The notes below the pieces were generated by a model. It saw only the letters and a list, made by a program, of their open reading frames with translations. It did not search any database and was not told the origin of the DNA. Positions 1 through 8,389 of a DNA stretch of 11,047 nt are shown in pieces (within the stretch, counting starts at the first letter, position 1; the number at the start of each line of letters is the position of its first letter). The position numbers were made by a program, and so were the translations under genes. Source of the DNA: Euperipatoides rowelli (Eukaryota; Onychophora; Udeonychophora; Euonychophora; Peripatopsidae); the NCBI GenBank assembly GCA_003024985.2, contig PXIH01S0129878.1; one strand, 5' to 3'.

Positions 1-2524
1 AATCTCAAACGCGAATTCAAAAATTCGCGAATATGTGTTAGTTAGTAAAAACGCAAAAATAACCATTCGCGAAAAAACCCATATATACAGTATATGAAAT
101 TAAATTAGTCAGATCATACAAAATGAACCATAACCAAAAAGTAAAAAAAAAAAAAAAATTAACTAATCATAATGAAAATTATCATTTCACTTTTAATATC
201 AAATATTGACCTATCAAAATATTTCAGAATCAGGGGGCAAAAACAATCAATGTACAAATCATTCCAAAATTGCTAATAAACTTTTTGATTAGTTTTCCTA
301 TATAAAATAACAGAATATTTGTGAAAGCGTGAATTAATTTTGTTGTTTATAACAAATGAGCTGTCACTATTTATTTTCTTTTGTTATAATTTCATTGAAC
401 ATGACTATTAAATCTAATTGATAAACTTTTGAAATGATATTAAAATACTCAATTTCATAAGATAGATAATAAAAGCCATTAATATATTTTTAAATGATAT
501 CTAAAGCATCTTCAATGTTTAGAAATTTTTTCTTATTTGCAACACTGGGAGCACAATATACGAATAGATGGTGAATCTAAATAAAATAGATTTTAAAGAT
601 ATCGATAGTTTTAAATTTGATGGTTCTTGATGGAACCAAATCTACCTCTAATTTTTTTTTTGCAATAAATAAAAAATGTTCTATGAATTTAAATCAGAGT
701 CAATAAGGCTACTGGTACCTAAATCTTTGATGACTTGTAATAATAGGTTATAATACATACCACAGAGTACATTCTAAACATATTGAAAAAAGTATAAAGT
801 ATCAAAATAAATTTAATAAAATATCTGTAAAAATGACACAATAAAAAGGAATAGCCAAGAAAAGAAGTAAAATAGGATAGATATAGACAAATTGTAATAC
901 AGATATTGTTATCAGAAAATACTATTCTAAAAATAAAGTTAATGAATCAATATCTTAATATTTAAATGTCAAATGTAATGGATTTTTTTAATTATTGATT
1001 TTCAAAGATTTTTACTAAAAGAAATTTCCACCAGGAAAAAAAAATAAGTTATTTACAATTCAATTTTTAAAATAATTGTCTTTAGCTCCTCCCTCTTAAA
1101 ACAACATTGTCCACTGTACACACCAGGGGAGATATTTTNTGACATCATAGGCTANAAATGAATACAGCTTGCTATACTTAACTATAGAATATTTGCTATC
1201 TTTGTCAGCNTAANGCTGGANATCATATGGACTAAGTGTATAAATACTTGTAAAAAATCAATCAAATTCAACCTTTGTGCTATTATGGTCCAATTTGTTT
1301 TTTTTTAAAAACTAAAATGACCTTTAATACAAGTTGAACATACCCAAAAAGAAAACAGCTGTAGAGACTTATTTTGTCATCAAATTAATCTCAGACCCAA
1401 AAGAAATGTGAAAGTTTCAATCTGTAATCTCAAACTGAGGATAGCAATTAGTCTTAATTTTATCATGGTCTGATAACTTTTTTTTATGCAATTTAAATTA
1501 TTTTTTTCCAGCGGAATTTTTTTTATAGTAATTAACTTTGAAAATCAATAATAAAAAATAATATAAAAAATCCGTTACATTTGTCCTTTAAAACAAAAAT
1601 AGACCTAAAAAGTTAAATAAATGTAGACTAAAATATATTATAATTAGTCAAGTCTTGATTTATGCAGATTTGATATACACATTTTTGAAGTCACATAGAT
1701 TTAAATTACTATCAAATATTTATACAATTATTGTTTGGAAATACACAGTTCACAAGTGTTATCAGGGGTGGTATCTATTTCTCCCTATTCTTGCACAAAC
1801 ATAGTACGAGGGATTTAATTAATTTTATTTCTTTCATGCCCTTCAATTTAATGGAGAAAAACTGCTACTTTTAGAATAAAAGTAAGATAGATAATCAAAA
1901 ATATACTGCCCTTGCACAAATGAGGAGTATTTTCTATTTCACTTATTCATTCTTTTAGTTGGAAAAAGAAGCAAACTGTTAGAAAAGGCATTTTAGTTTT
2001 TTGACTTGCTGTAAAACGTATGTGCAGCCACATTAGTTCTATAACATTTAAGTTGAATATGAGGATAACATTTAATATAAAAACTGTTAGGAAGGGTCTA
2101 ATTTGTTGAAAAGAGAGGCAGAACATGAAATTAATAATAGATTGTCTTAATTAACAGATTGACCATTAGGAAGCATCTTTGTGGAAAAGACCAGAGGACT
2201 ACTTAAAACAAGAGTAGAATATCTTAATAACTGCTTGTTACTAAATACTCTTAGTTTATTAAAGAGACAAGCAGCATACAACAGAAGAATGTCCCTAATA
2301 GAAAGGGGTTGATGCTGTATTGGCAGTCATTAAACAAACACTTACTGGTATAAGTTTTATTAAGAAAGCTAATTTTATAAATGTAGAAAAAAAAATCATA
2401 CTTTTATATCAACATGCTGAGTTAAAAATTAAAAAAAAAAAAAATCAAATTTAGCAAATTATATATCTGTAAAAAAAAATTAAGTCGTTAAGCATAAATA
2501 CAGATAAAGATGGAAATAAAAAAC
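1..2524. other. AT-rich non-coding stretch
   Basis: I recognise no gene here on either strand. The sequence is strongly AT-rich with many A and T homopolymers, for example near 141-158, 650-660 and 2430-2443. Five isolated N bases lie between 1139 and 1221. The only open stretches I noticed are two adjacent plus-strand frames of about 50 codons each (2163-2312 and 2302-2454). They resemble no family I know and are within chance expectation. If the minus-strand QTRT2 exon further right is intact, this segment would be intron of that gene or sequence beyond it. Confidence 0.6.
10..29. repeat. Short perfect inverted repeat (CGCGAATT hairpin)
   Basis: CGCGAATT at 10-17 is followed by the loop CAAA and by its exact reverse complement AATTCGCG at 22-29. 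A further ATTCGCGAA occurs at about 68-76. CpG-containing TTCGCGAA words stand out in sequence this AT-rich, so this is probably the edge of a dispersed repeat that continues to the left of the window. Confidence 0.45.
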
Positions 2525-3116
2525 TAGGAGTGTACCAGAATTCCGTTCAGGCCAGAGTTCAGGATTTAAGTCTGATTCCGGATCTGGCAGGAACTGATAA
2601 GTTCCGGACAGAACTTTAGCCGGAATTTTACACCATTTCATCATGTCTATCAAAAGACTCAACAGATGGCGCTTAGACAGTGATATTTATTAATTGTCTG
2701 GTAAACATTATGTTTTTTCATTTTATTTATGGCAATGACATGATAAGATTTAAATTTAAACAAAATTTATTAAACATTTCTAATCGAATACATTTTTTTT
2801 TTTTTACATTTTATGCATACTATGATACAAATTATAACAAAAATTGAACATTTATAGAAGAAACTATTTTATAATTCTTATTCTAATTAATACAAAAACA
2901 ATATATTTTTCACCAACTTTGAGTAAGTATTTGAAATTTATTTGATAGAGTAGGCTGCTTACAGAAAATGGAAAAGATTATTAATTTATATTTTTTTCTA
3001 GGTTAATTTAATTTATACAGTGTAGTATTTTTAAATTCCGGNCAGAATTTTAGGTCAAAATCTGGCTAGTTCCGGTTCCAGCTGGAATTGAAAATTCCAG
3101 TTCCGGTACATCCCTA
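2525..3116. mobile_element. Non-autonomous hAT-like DNA transposon (MITE)
   Basis: The left end begins TAGGAGTGTACCAGAA. The right end, read on the minus strand from 3116, begins TAGGGATGTACCGGAA. These terminal inverted repeats match at 13 of 16 positions and have the TAGGG...-type start common in hAT elements. Flanking 8-mers at 2517-2524 (TAAAAAAC) and 3117-3124 (GTATAAAC) match at 5 of 8 positions, which fits a decayed 8-bp hAT target duplication. Subterminal sequence is rich in TTCCGG/CCGGAA words (near 2576, 2602, 2620, 3036, 3070, 3102). No transposase reading frame is present, so any movement depended on an enzyme made elsewhere. An internal 18-bp direct repeat (2602-2619 and 3036-3053) spans the N at 3042. 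The AT-rich core (about 2650-3030) shows nothing else. The hAT assignment rests on the ends only. Confidence 0.6.
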
Positions 3117-3424
3117 GTATAAACAAATCATTAAGAATACATTATTCCAATGAAGTTGATAACTTGGATATGATATTGTATACAGTGCAGGTCTGTCACA
3201 GTAGGCTAAGTGAAGTATAGTTTAACAAAGTATTTTCCAAATAAAAGTTGAAGAAACATTTGTATAGCTTATGAGATTATAATACAAATGCTGATAATGA
3301 AGGCATAATGTCCTAATCATATAGTTATATTAGGAAAAAAATATGTCAAATAAGTAGTAAAAGAGAGAAATCTTCTTAACTTGCAAAATACCTAATCAAA
3401 TTATTCGATATTCATAAGGCATCA

Positions 3425-3494
3425 AATATTGTGAGTAAATGTTGATGACTGGCAACAATATTGTGAGTAAATGTTGATGACTGGCAACAATATT
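3425..3494. repeat. Exact 32-bp tandem duplication
   Basis: A 32-bp unit starting AATATTGTGAGTAAATG occupies 3425-3456 and is repeated without change at 3457-3488. A third partial copy, AATATT, follows at 3489-3494. The two copies are identical while nearby repeats are decayed. This indicates a recent slippage duplication or an assembly artefact. Confidence 0.9.
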
Positions 3495-3739
3495 TATATT
3501 TTGCTTTTACTATTTATATTTTGAGTTCTAATAGTTGCCTTCTTGAAAGAATATTGAAATATGTTTACTGATACTATCCTAATGTTCTTCTTTTCCAATT
3601 CTAATGCATATATATCCAATGTTTTCATGTCAACCATTATGAACAGATCAGTGTAACATTTATTTTGTACAGGCTCATCTCTACAAAATAGAAGAACTGC
3701 AGCTATTATTGTAGTGTTTGTTGGTTGACTTAGCTATAA

Positions 3740-3805
3740 ATAAGCTGGTAAATACATGAATAAATCCTACAAATAAGTTAGTAAATACATGGATAAGTCA
3801 CACAT
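3740..3805. repeat. Diverged 33-bp tandem duplication
   Basis: The unit starting ATAAGCTGGTAAATACATG at 3740-3772 is followed by a related copy starting ATAAGTTAGTAAATACATG at 3773-3805. The copies differ at several positions, so this duplication is older than the exact one about 250 bp to its left. I see no coding or structural role. Confidence 0.65.
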
Positions 3806-3823
3806 AGATTTGGCTAATGTTAC

Positions 3824-3898
3824 CTGGCAGCCATGCTGGTTTAAAACTGATGCAATCCCAGCATGCTCTGCATTTATTGGGATATAAAATTTTGCACT
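3824..3898 (-). other. Weak exon-like segment, minus strand
   Basis: Read on the minus strand, a 75-nt segment lies between TTTTTAG (acceptor-like) and GTAACA (donor-like), the sense order being ...TTTTTAG|AGTGCA...GCCAG|GTAACA. It is open for exactly 25 codons, phase 0 to phase 0, and encodes SAKFYIPINAEHAG followed by a short tail. I recognise no family. It is phase-compatible with the segment at 4205-4340, which lies upstream on the same strand. A run of 25 open codons is not significant alone in this sequence, so it may be chance. Confidence 0.15.
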
Positions 3899-4204
3899 CT
3901 AAAAATAGTTACAGCGCATGTACAATAGCCTACAACTATCATCTGAAATTTAAATTTTATTTTCTCATCTAAAATTTACAATTGACTGATAGCTATCTCA
4001 AATTATTTTCAAACAGATAATTATTTCATAGAGTTTCTGGCAGACTTGTATTTAACTTCCCTCTCAATAATATTTTGAGAATGGAGTTAATCTTTTGGGG
4101 ATTTTGGAATTTAAAAAATGCAATTTGATCTGAGTGCTACCATTACTTAATCAATCAGAATCCTATATTTGATAATTAAATTTATATTTTTGTGTACTCC
4201 TTAC

Positions 4205-4340
4205 CCCCACATAATGTAACAATAAAGATATCTTTGTTGTTACAATAGTAACAATTATTGCTATGATAAGATTTTCAAATTGTAGCAACCACTCAGTCCA
4301 GTAATGGCTGACTGATATTATATCTAAAAGTGTATTAAAA
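4205..4340 (-). other. Exon-like segment encoding a hydrophobic peptide, minus strand
   Basis: On the minus strand this 136-nt segment is preceded by a pyrimidine-rich acceptor-like site (TTTCTTTATTTCCAG) and followed by the donor-like GGGG|GTAAGG. Its open frame enters with two bases owed and leaves in phase 0. The peptide is 45 residues with a polar first half (HYWTEWLLQFENL) and a hydrophobic second half (LIIAIIVTIV) that could form a membrane helix. It resembles no family I know and no part of QTRT2. Its entry phase equals the exit phase of the QTRT2 exon, but the encoded sequence gives no reason to join them. It may be a cryptic exon, part of an unrecognised nested gene, or chance. Confidence 0.2.
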
Positions 4341-4749
4341 CTGGAAATAAAGAAACAGATGAAGAATTGCATCTATAACACATTGCAGGTAATACCTGTG
4401 CTTTCAACTTCGACTTTTACTTGAGCAATCAAAACGAAAGTTAGACAATTTATATTATTCAATGATTGTGAGACTGTTATAAAGAAATGTCTTTCAGATT
4501 TTGTCACAAGGAATTATAGTTTCCTGTGACTTTATTCACAACAAATGGTTAAATTGTCAGTTTACAAAGATACTTTCATATTGCAAGTTATCTAATCTTG
4601 CAAATGTATGGGTATGAATATTTGCCCATGATGATTATGTCTAAATTGATCATCCAACTATTTTTATTTATTATTTACTCCACTTCCTTACTATTAAGTG
4701 AATAGAAATGAGCTGAAAAATAACAATCACCTATATTTACTATTTCCAG

Positions 4750-4932
4750 TCAAATTTTTTTTCTGCCAGTATTTTTTGTGAACGTGAAAAAAAAAAAGAA
4801 ATGATATGACAAGACAATACCAAAGATGATCACCCAATCAATGATCTGAGAAATTATTTTTCTCCGGAGTTTTAAAAGTACAGAAACGAATTTGACTATG
4901 TTGGTGACATAAAAATCAATCTCCGAATCCAT
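4750..4932 (-). CDS. Hypothetical short reading frame with strong start context
   Basis: This 60-codon minus-strand frame starts at an ATG in the context GACCATGG, a near-ideal animal start context. It lies about 30 nt downstream of an acceptor-like TTACTTAATTTCAG. The peptide begins MDSEIDFYVTNIV, has a basic stretch (LRRK) and then a hydrophobic run with a phenylalanine tract that could be one membrane helix. The phenylalanine tract comes from a plain T-rich run, which weakens the coding case. I see no convincing donor that would join it in phase to the exon-like segment at 4205-4340. I recognise no homologue. It could be a first coding exon of a nested minus-strand gene, but chance is at least as likely. 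Confidence 0.18.
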   Translation of the reverse strand: MDSEIDFYVTNIVKFVSVLLKLRRKIISQIIDWVIIFGIVLSYHFFFFFTFTKNTGRKKI

Positions 4933-5512
4933 GGTCAGAGGAAAAAAATTTTGCTTCTGTACTCCGCTGAAATTAAGTAAACAGTTTTGTCATTTCTGTT
5001 TATCAGTCTTTTTTATTTAATTACATTTTTAGAACGGAGCATAAAATGAAATACCAATCAGTGAATTACCGTACAAGTTGATTAACGTTCACTTGCATTC
5101 AAAATCTCAATAAGCATTTCTATGCATGTTGGACTATTTTTACACACCAGCTTTCACGGCTTCAATCGTGTGTCATTATCCGTTTATGAAAAAATCATTC
5201 ATTAACAAATTACTTTTTTGCTTGAAATTGGCTCATTTTATCTTATTAACATCTTTGTCTAGAGGATTACAAAAAATTGGGTGTTAGTTATGGTCATAAT
5301 CTGAATTACAATGACTTTTTTGTTTTCTATAAAAGAAAAAAAGTAAAACACAGATTGGTTCATTAATTTATAACCAATAATGAAAACACCTTAAACAGAG
5401 CAAAGAAATTTTTTAAAAAAATATCCCGAATTTAAATAGAAATTTTTTAATAAACAAAAATATGGACTCTATAGATTTAATTTTTTAAAAAAAATTAAAG
5501 ATAATCTGAAGT

Positions 5513-5519
5513 ACTTACA
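5513..5519 (-). other. Splice donor of the QTRT2 exon
   Basis: On the minus strand the exon ends ...GCATATTT and the intron begins GTAAGTAC, a near-consensus U1 site. Reading on without splicing would reach TAA within one codon, which supports splicing here. The first intron base is the complement of position 5518. Confidence 0.8.
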
Positions 5520-5718
5520 AATATGCTAATGGCAACTGTAAAGGTAAATCATCAGATGATATGTTCTTTAGGTTATCTAAAGTCAGATGAGGTATACAAC
5601 CACCTTTAGTATACACAATGCACATGGGAGTAGTCCATAATTTATTTCTATGATGACCAATTTCAGACAGGATACCCAAACGGCATTTTCCAAATAAACT
5701 TTTGATTATACATTTCAT
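5519..5718 (-). CDS. QTRT2: QTRT2 (queuine tRNA-ribosyltransferase accessory subunit 2), N-terminal coding exon
   Basis: This exon encodes the start of the non-catalytic partner of QTRT1. The QTRT1-QTRT2 heterodimer exchanges guanine-34 for queuine in tRNAs with GUN anticodons; QTRT2 is described at the mitochondrial outer membrane. The 66 codons begin MKCIIKSLFGKCRLG. The block CRLG at residues 12-15 and the block YTKGGCIPHLT at about residues 36-46, followed by an N-leucine-rich stretch, match the family N-terminus in order and spacing. The chosen ATG puts CRLG at the same distance from the start as in the vertebrate protein. The frame is clean to TAT TT, where GTAAGT begins, so the exon ends in phase 2. 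The full protein is roughly 400 residues, so most of it is missing: later exons should lie further left, but I recognise none in 1-5518. The exon shows no stop or frameshift, unlike all repeats nearby. It could be a functional exon or an orphaned gene fragment. Confidence 0.85.
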
Positions 5719-5727
5719 GATATGGTA

Positions 5728-5742
5728 CTGAAAACAAAAATA
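5728..5742 (-). other. 3' splice acceptor 9 nt upstream of the QTRT2 ATG
   Basis: On the minus strand the pyrimidine-rich TTTTTGTTTTCAG ends just before TACCATATC, which is followed by the QTRT2 ATG. This would make 5519-5727 a 209-nt exon preceded by a 5'-UTR intron. In an animal with spliced leaders it could instead be a trans-splice acceptor, because the remaining leader is only 9 nt. Both readings are inference. A T-rich CAG can also arise by chance in this sequence. Confidence 0.5.
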
Positions 5743-5794
5743 TTAAATTTTCAATATAACAAATGTACAAAAAAAAAGTGTTGTATATACTATA

Positions 5795-6307
5795 GCCTAT
5801 TATTTATTTCAGGTTTAAGCTTATACAGTTATCAGCATTATGGTATTACCCCAATAAGGTTAAAATTCAACCATATATAATAAACAAGTCAAATATACTG
5901 TATAACTTAACTAGCATAGGGTGAGAATACAAAAAAAAAAAAATTACAAATATTCTCCCAAATATTGCAACTATTGTACATACAAATGTCACAAGTAGGC
6001 GAAGTAGCCAATTACAACTACAATATACGACATAAAATTGTAACCCCGATACAATGTCAAACCTATGAACCATCTCTAAATCTATCACCTTTTTGAATTT
6101 GGTCTGACTCAATTCAACAATTCCTGGAGGGATGCTATTCCATAATTTTATGTTTCTTCTCAGCACAGAGTTCATAAAAAATTTATTTGTAGCCAAATTA
6201 AAATAAAGTATTTTATTGTATGTGGAAATTTTAATTCTCTGGAGATTGAAGTAATGGATCTTCTCATTCTGAATATTCAGAAAATCTCTAAATTTTGTGA
6301 AAGTTAA
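5795..6307 (-). mobile_element. LINE (CR1/L2-like) C-terminus and 3' UTR, minus strand
   Basis: Read on the minus strand from 6307, one continuous frame encodes the C-terminal segment of a LINE polyprotein. Its hallmark block is NSVLRRNIKLWNSIPPGIVE at about 6109-6168, followed by a phenylalanine-lysine ending (FKK). The same block recurs, diverged, in the plus-strand LINE end at 9781-9843. No stop occurs until 5867, so the last 50 or so residues are probably read-through of old 3' UTR. The 3' UTR shares CTGTATAAGCTT (5817-5828 on this strand) with the other copy and then ends in an AATAAATAAT-like tail near 5795. Only the 3' end is present; no RT catalytic motif lies on this strand. It sits about 65 bp upstream of the QTRT2 acceptor-like site. 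Confidence 0.75.
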
Positions 6308-6308
6308 G

Positions 6309-8116
6309 GTTTATCCCAAGTAGTTGACTTTGACAGGAGATATACACAATTGAGTTCTCCTCTTTTTGATCTTTTTATTGTAAAGTAATACTGTAGTTTC
6401 TGAAGTTTCAAGTGCGGAACCTTTTGGTCTCTCTGATCATCTTCTAATTGAAGTATCTCTCTCTCATTTAGTGCTGGTAGAACTTATGCCTGACTGGCCA
6501 ATATTTTACATGAGGAATCAGGATATAAGATACAGGTTGCTCTGGAAAAATTGGAGAAGAGAAACTTCATTTTGTATGTTATGACAAGTTCATAAATAAG
6601 ATATGTAGTGTTGTGAAGAAATTTACTTATAAAGTTAATCCTGAGTTAAAAAATATTAAAGAAAAGCAAAAAAGATTATTTCCAAAAATACAAGATTACG
6701 GTACCAATTCAGTCAATTCTTATCTTAATTTTGCTCTGCACGTAATGATCTCACTAGAGATTTGTATAGAAAGATAAATGTACAAAAGGAGATTTCAGAA
6801 AAAATTCATGATAGAAATTTCATTTTTAGATATGTTAAGAAGAACAGGATTAATCATGGTCCTAAAATATTGAATGTTATATACTGTATAACTCAAATCT
6901 ATAGAAAATTATTTCTGATATTAATGCTTTTGGTGATTTTTTATAGCAACCTATTATTCCCAAATTGTGATCTAAAAGAAGCAATGAGTTGTGTTAAAAA
7001 TATAAGCCATAGTTCTGATAACTTTCAGCTTGCGCCTCCTACCATAGGATTAAAGCTGTTAGAAACTCAAAAACTAGAGATAATGAGGGACTATCTTATA
7101 ATTTTGTCAAGAAACATATCGATAACTTTGTTGAATTGTTGGTTCCTTTTGTTGAGTTTTCGCTCGGCGGTTGTTTCATATATGATCAATGGAAATTATC
7201 GGTGATAGTTCATATCTTCAAGAAAGTTAAACATAATAATGTTGAAAATTATCGTCCCATAACAATGACCAGTGTAATTAGCAAAATTACTGAACGTTTT
7301 GACAAGATTGAATAAACAGATTGATGATCTTAATATTTTTTTCGACAGTAGCCTACCATACAATTTGGTTATAGAAAAGGTCTTTGCAGCAGTGACAACT
7401 TGCTAAAAGCTATTGATTTTTGGTCTGGTGCACTGGAAATGGGTTCTTTACTTTGACTGTTTTTCTAGACATGTCCAAAGCCTTCAATATGGGTTTTAAA
7501 GAATCAATTTTGAATTGAGGTCAACGGATCTAAATCCTCTTTAATTCCTTTATGGGATTGCCGCAGGGCATTGTTTTTATGGCAACTCTATTTAATATGT
7601 TCACTTAGAGATGATTTGCCTGCCAAAATATCCTCCTTCTCAGTTCTTTATGCAGATGATTTGAAAGTTTCAGAAGTGTTCAAGATGTAATAATTTTGCA
7701 AAAAAAACTCAATATCATTAATACCTGGATTAAAAAAAATGGATTGGCAATAAACTCAGAAAAGACAGTTTGTATAAAAATAGGGACATCAAGATGTGAG
7801 TTTTCAGTCTTCTGTATGTTGACAAAGTTTTGCTTAAAGTGGTATCAATACAATGAGACATACAGTAGGTCTGATAGTAGACAATAGACTATTCTTTGAT
7901 GTGCATACTGATTATTTGGGAATTCCATATCAGCGATGTTTGCAAATATCTTTAGAACTTTTGACTCAATGTCTCCAGTTTTTTCCTCCTCAATTTATAA
8001 ATCACATATTTTAAGTAAAATGGAATATAGTCATTGTTATGTATGGCTCTTGAGACACTATGTCTTGTATTAATCTCAGTTAATAATTACTGGGCTGATC
8101 TTTTGTTTTATATTGA
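6309..8116 (+). pseudogene. Decayed LINE endonuclease-reverse transcriptase (CR1/L2-like)
   Basis: Pieces of one LINE polyprotein appear in order but in shifting frames. The order is: endonuclease C-terminal part (GLSQVVDFDRRYTQLSS from 6309, then PFGLSDHLLIEVSL at 6420-6461 with the conserved S-D-H), the endonuclease-RT linker (about 6570-7080), the RT entry block (WKLSVIVHIFKK at 7190, then ENYRPITMTS), QFGYRKG at 7361, VFLDMSKAF from 7459, GLPQG at 7555-7569, and YADD at 7649-7660. Thumb sequence then runs to about 8050. At least five frame changes and several stops make it non-functional. The aspartates are visible in VFLDM and YADD. The 5' half of the endonuclease and any ORF1 are absent. 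The C-terminus does not follow directly, because a gypsy LTR starts at 8117. The jockey-superfamily assignment is firm; the exact clade is uncertain. Confidence 0.85.
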
Positions 8117-8312
8117 TGTTAGTTAGTATTAATAAACTAGAGGTCACTGCAAGTTCATGTGAACACAGCGCATGCGGGCAATTAAACATTAATTGATTGC
8201 CTGGTCATGTTCCGAGACATCGTATTTAGTTAGTAAAACAAGTGTGTAATGTTTTTTATTTCTAACAAGCAATTAACAACTTAAATAGACTCTACCAACC
8301 ATGAGTATAACA
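8117..8312 (+). repeat. Probable 5' LTR of the Ty3/gypsy element
   Basis: The segment begins TGTTAGTTAG and ends AGTATAACA, giving the 5-bp terminal inverted repeat TGTTA/TAACA expected of an LTR. It lies directly after the LINE RT remnant and 77 nt before the gag ATG. At 196 bp it is short but plausible for gypsy elements. A primer-binding-like sequence follows immediately. No second LTR is in the window, so its limits cannot be confirmed by pairing. A GC-rich AGCGCATGCGGG stands out at about 8166-8177. Confidence 0.55.
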
Positions 8313-8323
8313 AGGCGACGAGG
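8313..8323 (+). promoter_or_regulatory. Primer-binding-like site after the LTR
   Basis: AGGCGACGAGG directly follows the CA end of the LTR. Apart from the first base, where T is expected as the complement of the tRNA CCA end, it has the TGGCGAC... form seen in many gypsy primer-binding sites. The tRNA is not assignable with confidence. Confidence 0.45.
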
Positions 8324-8389
8324 AAAATTACGCAACTGTAAAAATAAAAAAAAATAAAAGTTTTTTTTTTTAAAAAAATCAACACATCA

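Larger units (their letters stand above)
3117..5518. other. AT-rich non-coding stretch, probably intronic
   Basis: This segment lies directly 3' of the QTRT2 exon in that gene's orientation and is probably its intron. I searched the minus strand for the next QTRT2 part and found nothing recognisable; for instance no HDP or QDP motif is encoded. It contains two short tandem duplications, small palindromes (for example CAGGTAATACCTG near 4386-4398), many homopolymer runs and three weak exon-like minus-strand segments that are listed separately. Confidence 0.5.

Noticed and set aside
1081-1260. Slightly less AT-rich stretch with five Ns, considered as an exon or repeat
   Set aside because: No frame gives a recognisable peptide and no terminal repeats are visible; the Ns make reading unreliable.
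2163-2454. Two adjoining plus-strand frames of about 50 codons, with peptides such as LLKRQAAYNRRMS
   Set aside because: They share no family resemblance I can name, lack good splice sites in phase, and are of chance length for two frames in a long stretch.
2480-2662. Minus-strand 60-codon frame
   Set aside because: It covers the left arm of the hAT-like element, and its sequence follows the TTCCGG-type repeat words. It resembles no protein.
3832-3865. Inverted repeat CATGCTGG/CCAGCATG as a possible structured RNA
   Set aside because: It is only 8 bp with an 18-nt AT-rich loop and no other RNA-gene signals.
4501-4532. Imperfect palindrome GTCACAAGGAA / TTCCTGTGAC
   Set aside because: It is short, imperfect and isolated; such palindromes are common by chance.
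4205-5718. Joining the QTRT2 exon to the exon-like segment at 4205-4340 because their phases match
   Set aside because: The hydrophobic peptide encoded there does not resemble the part of QTRT2 that should follow, and phase agreement alone occurs by chance one time in three.
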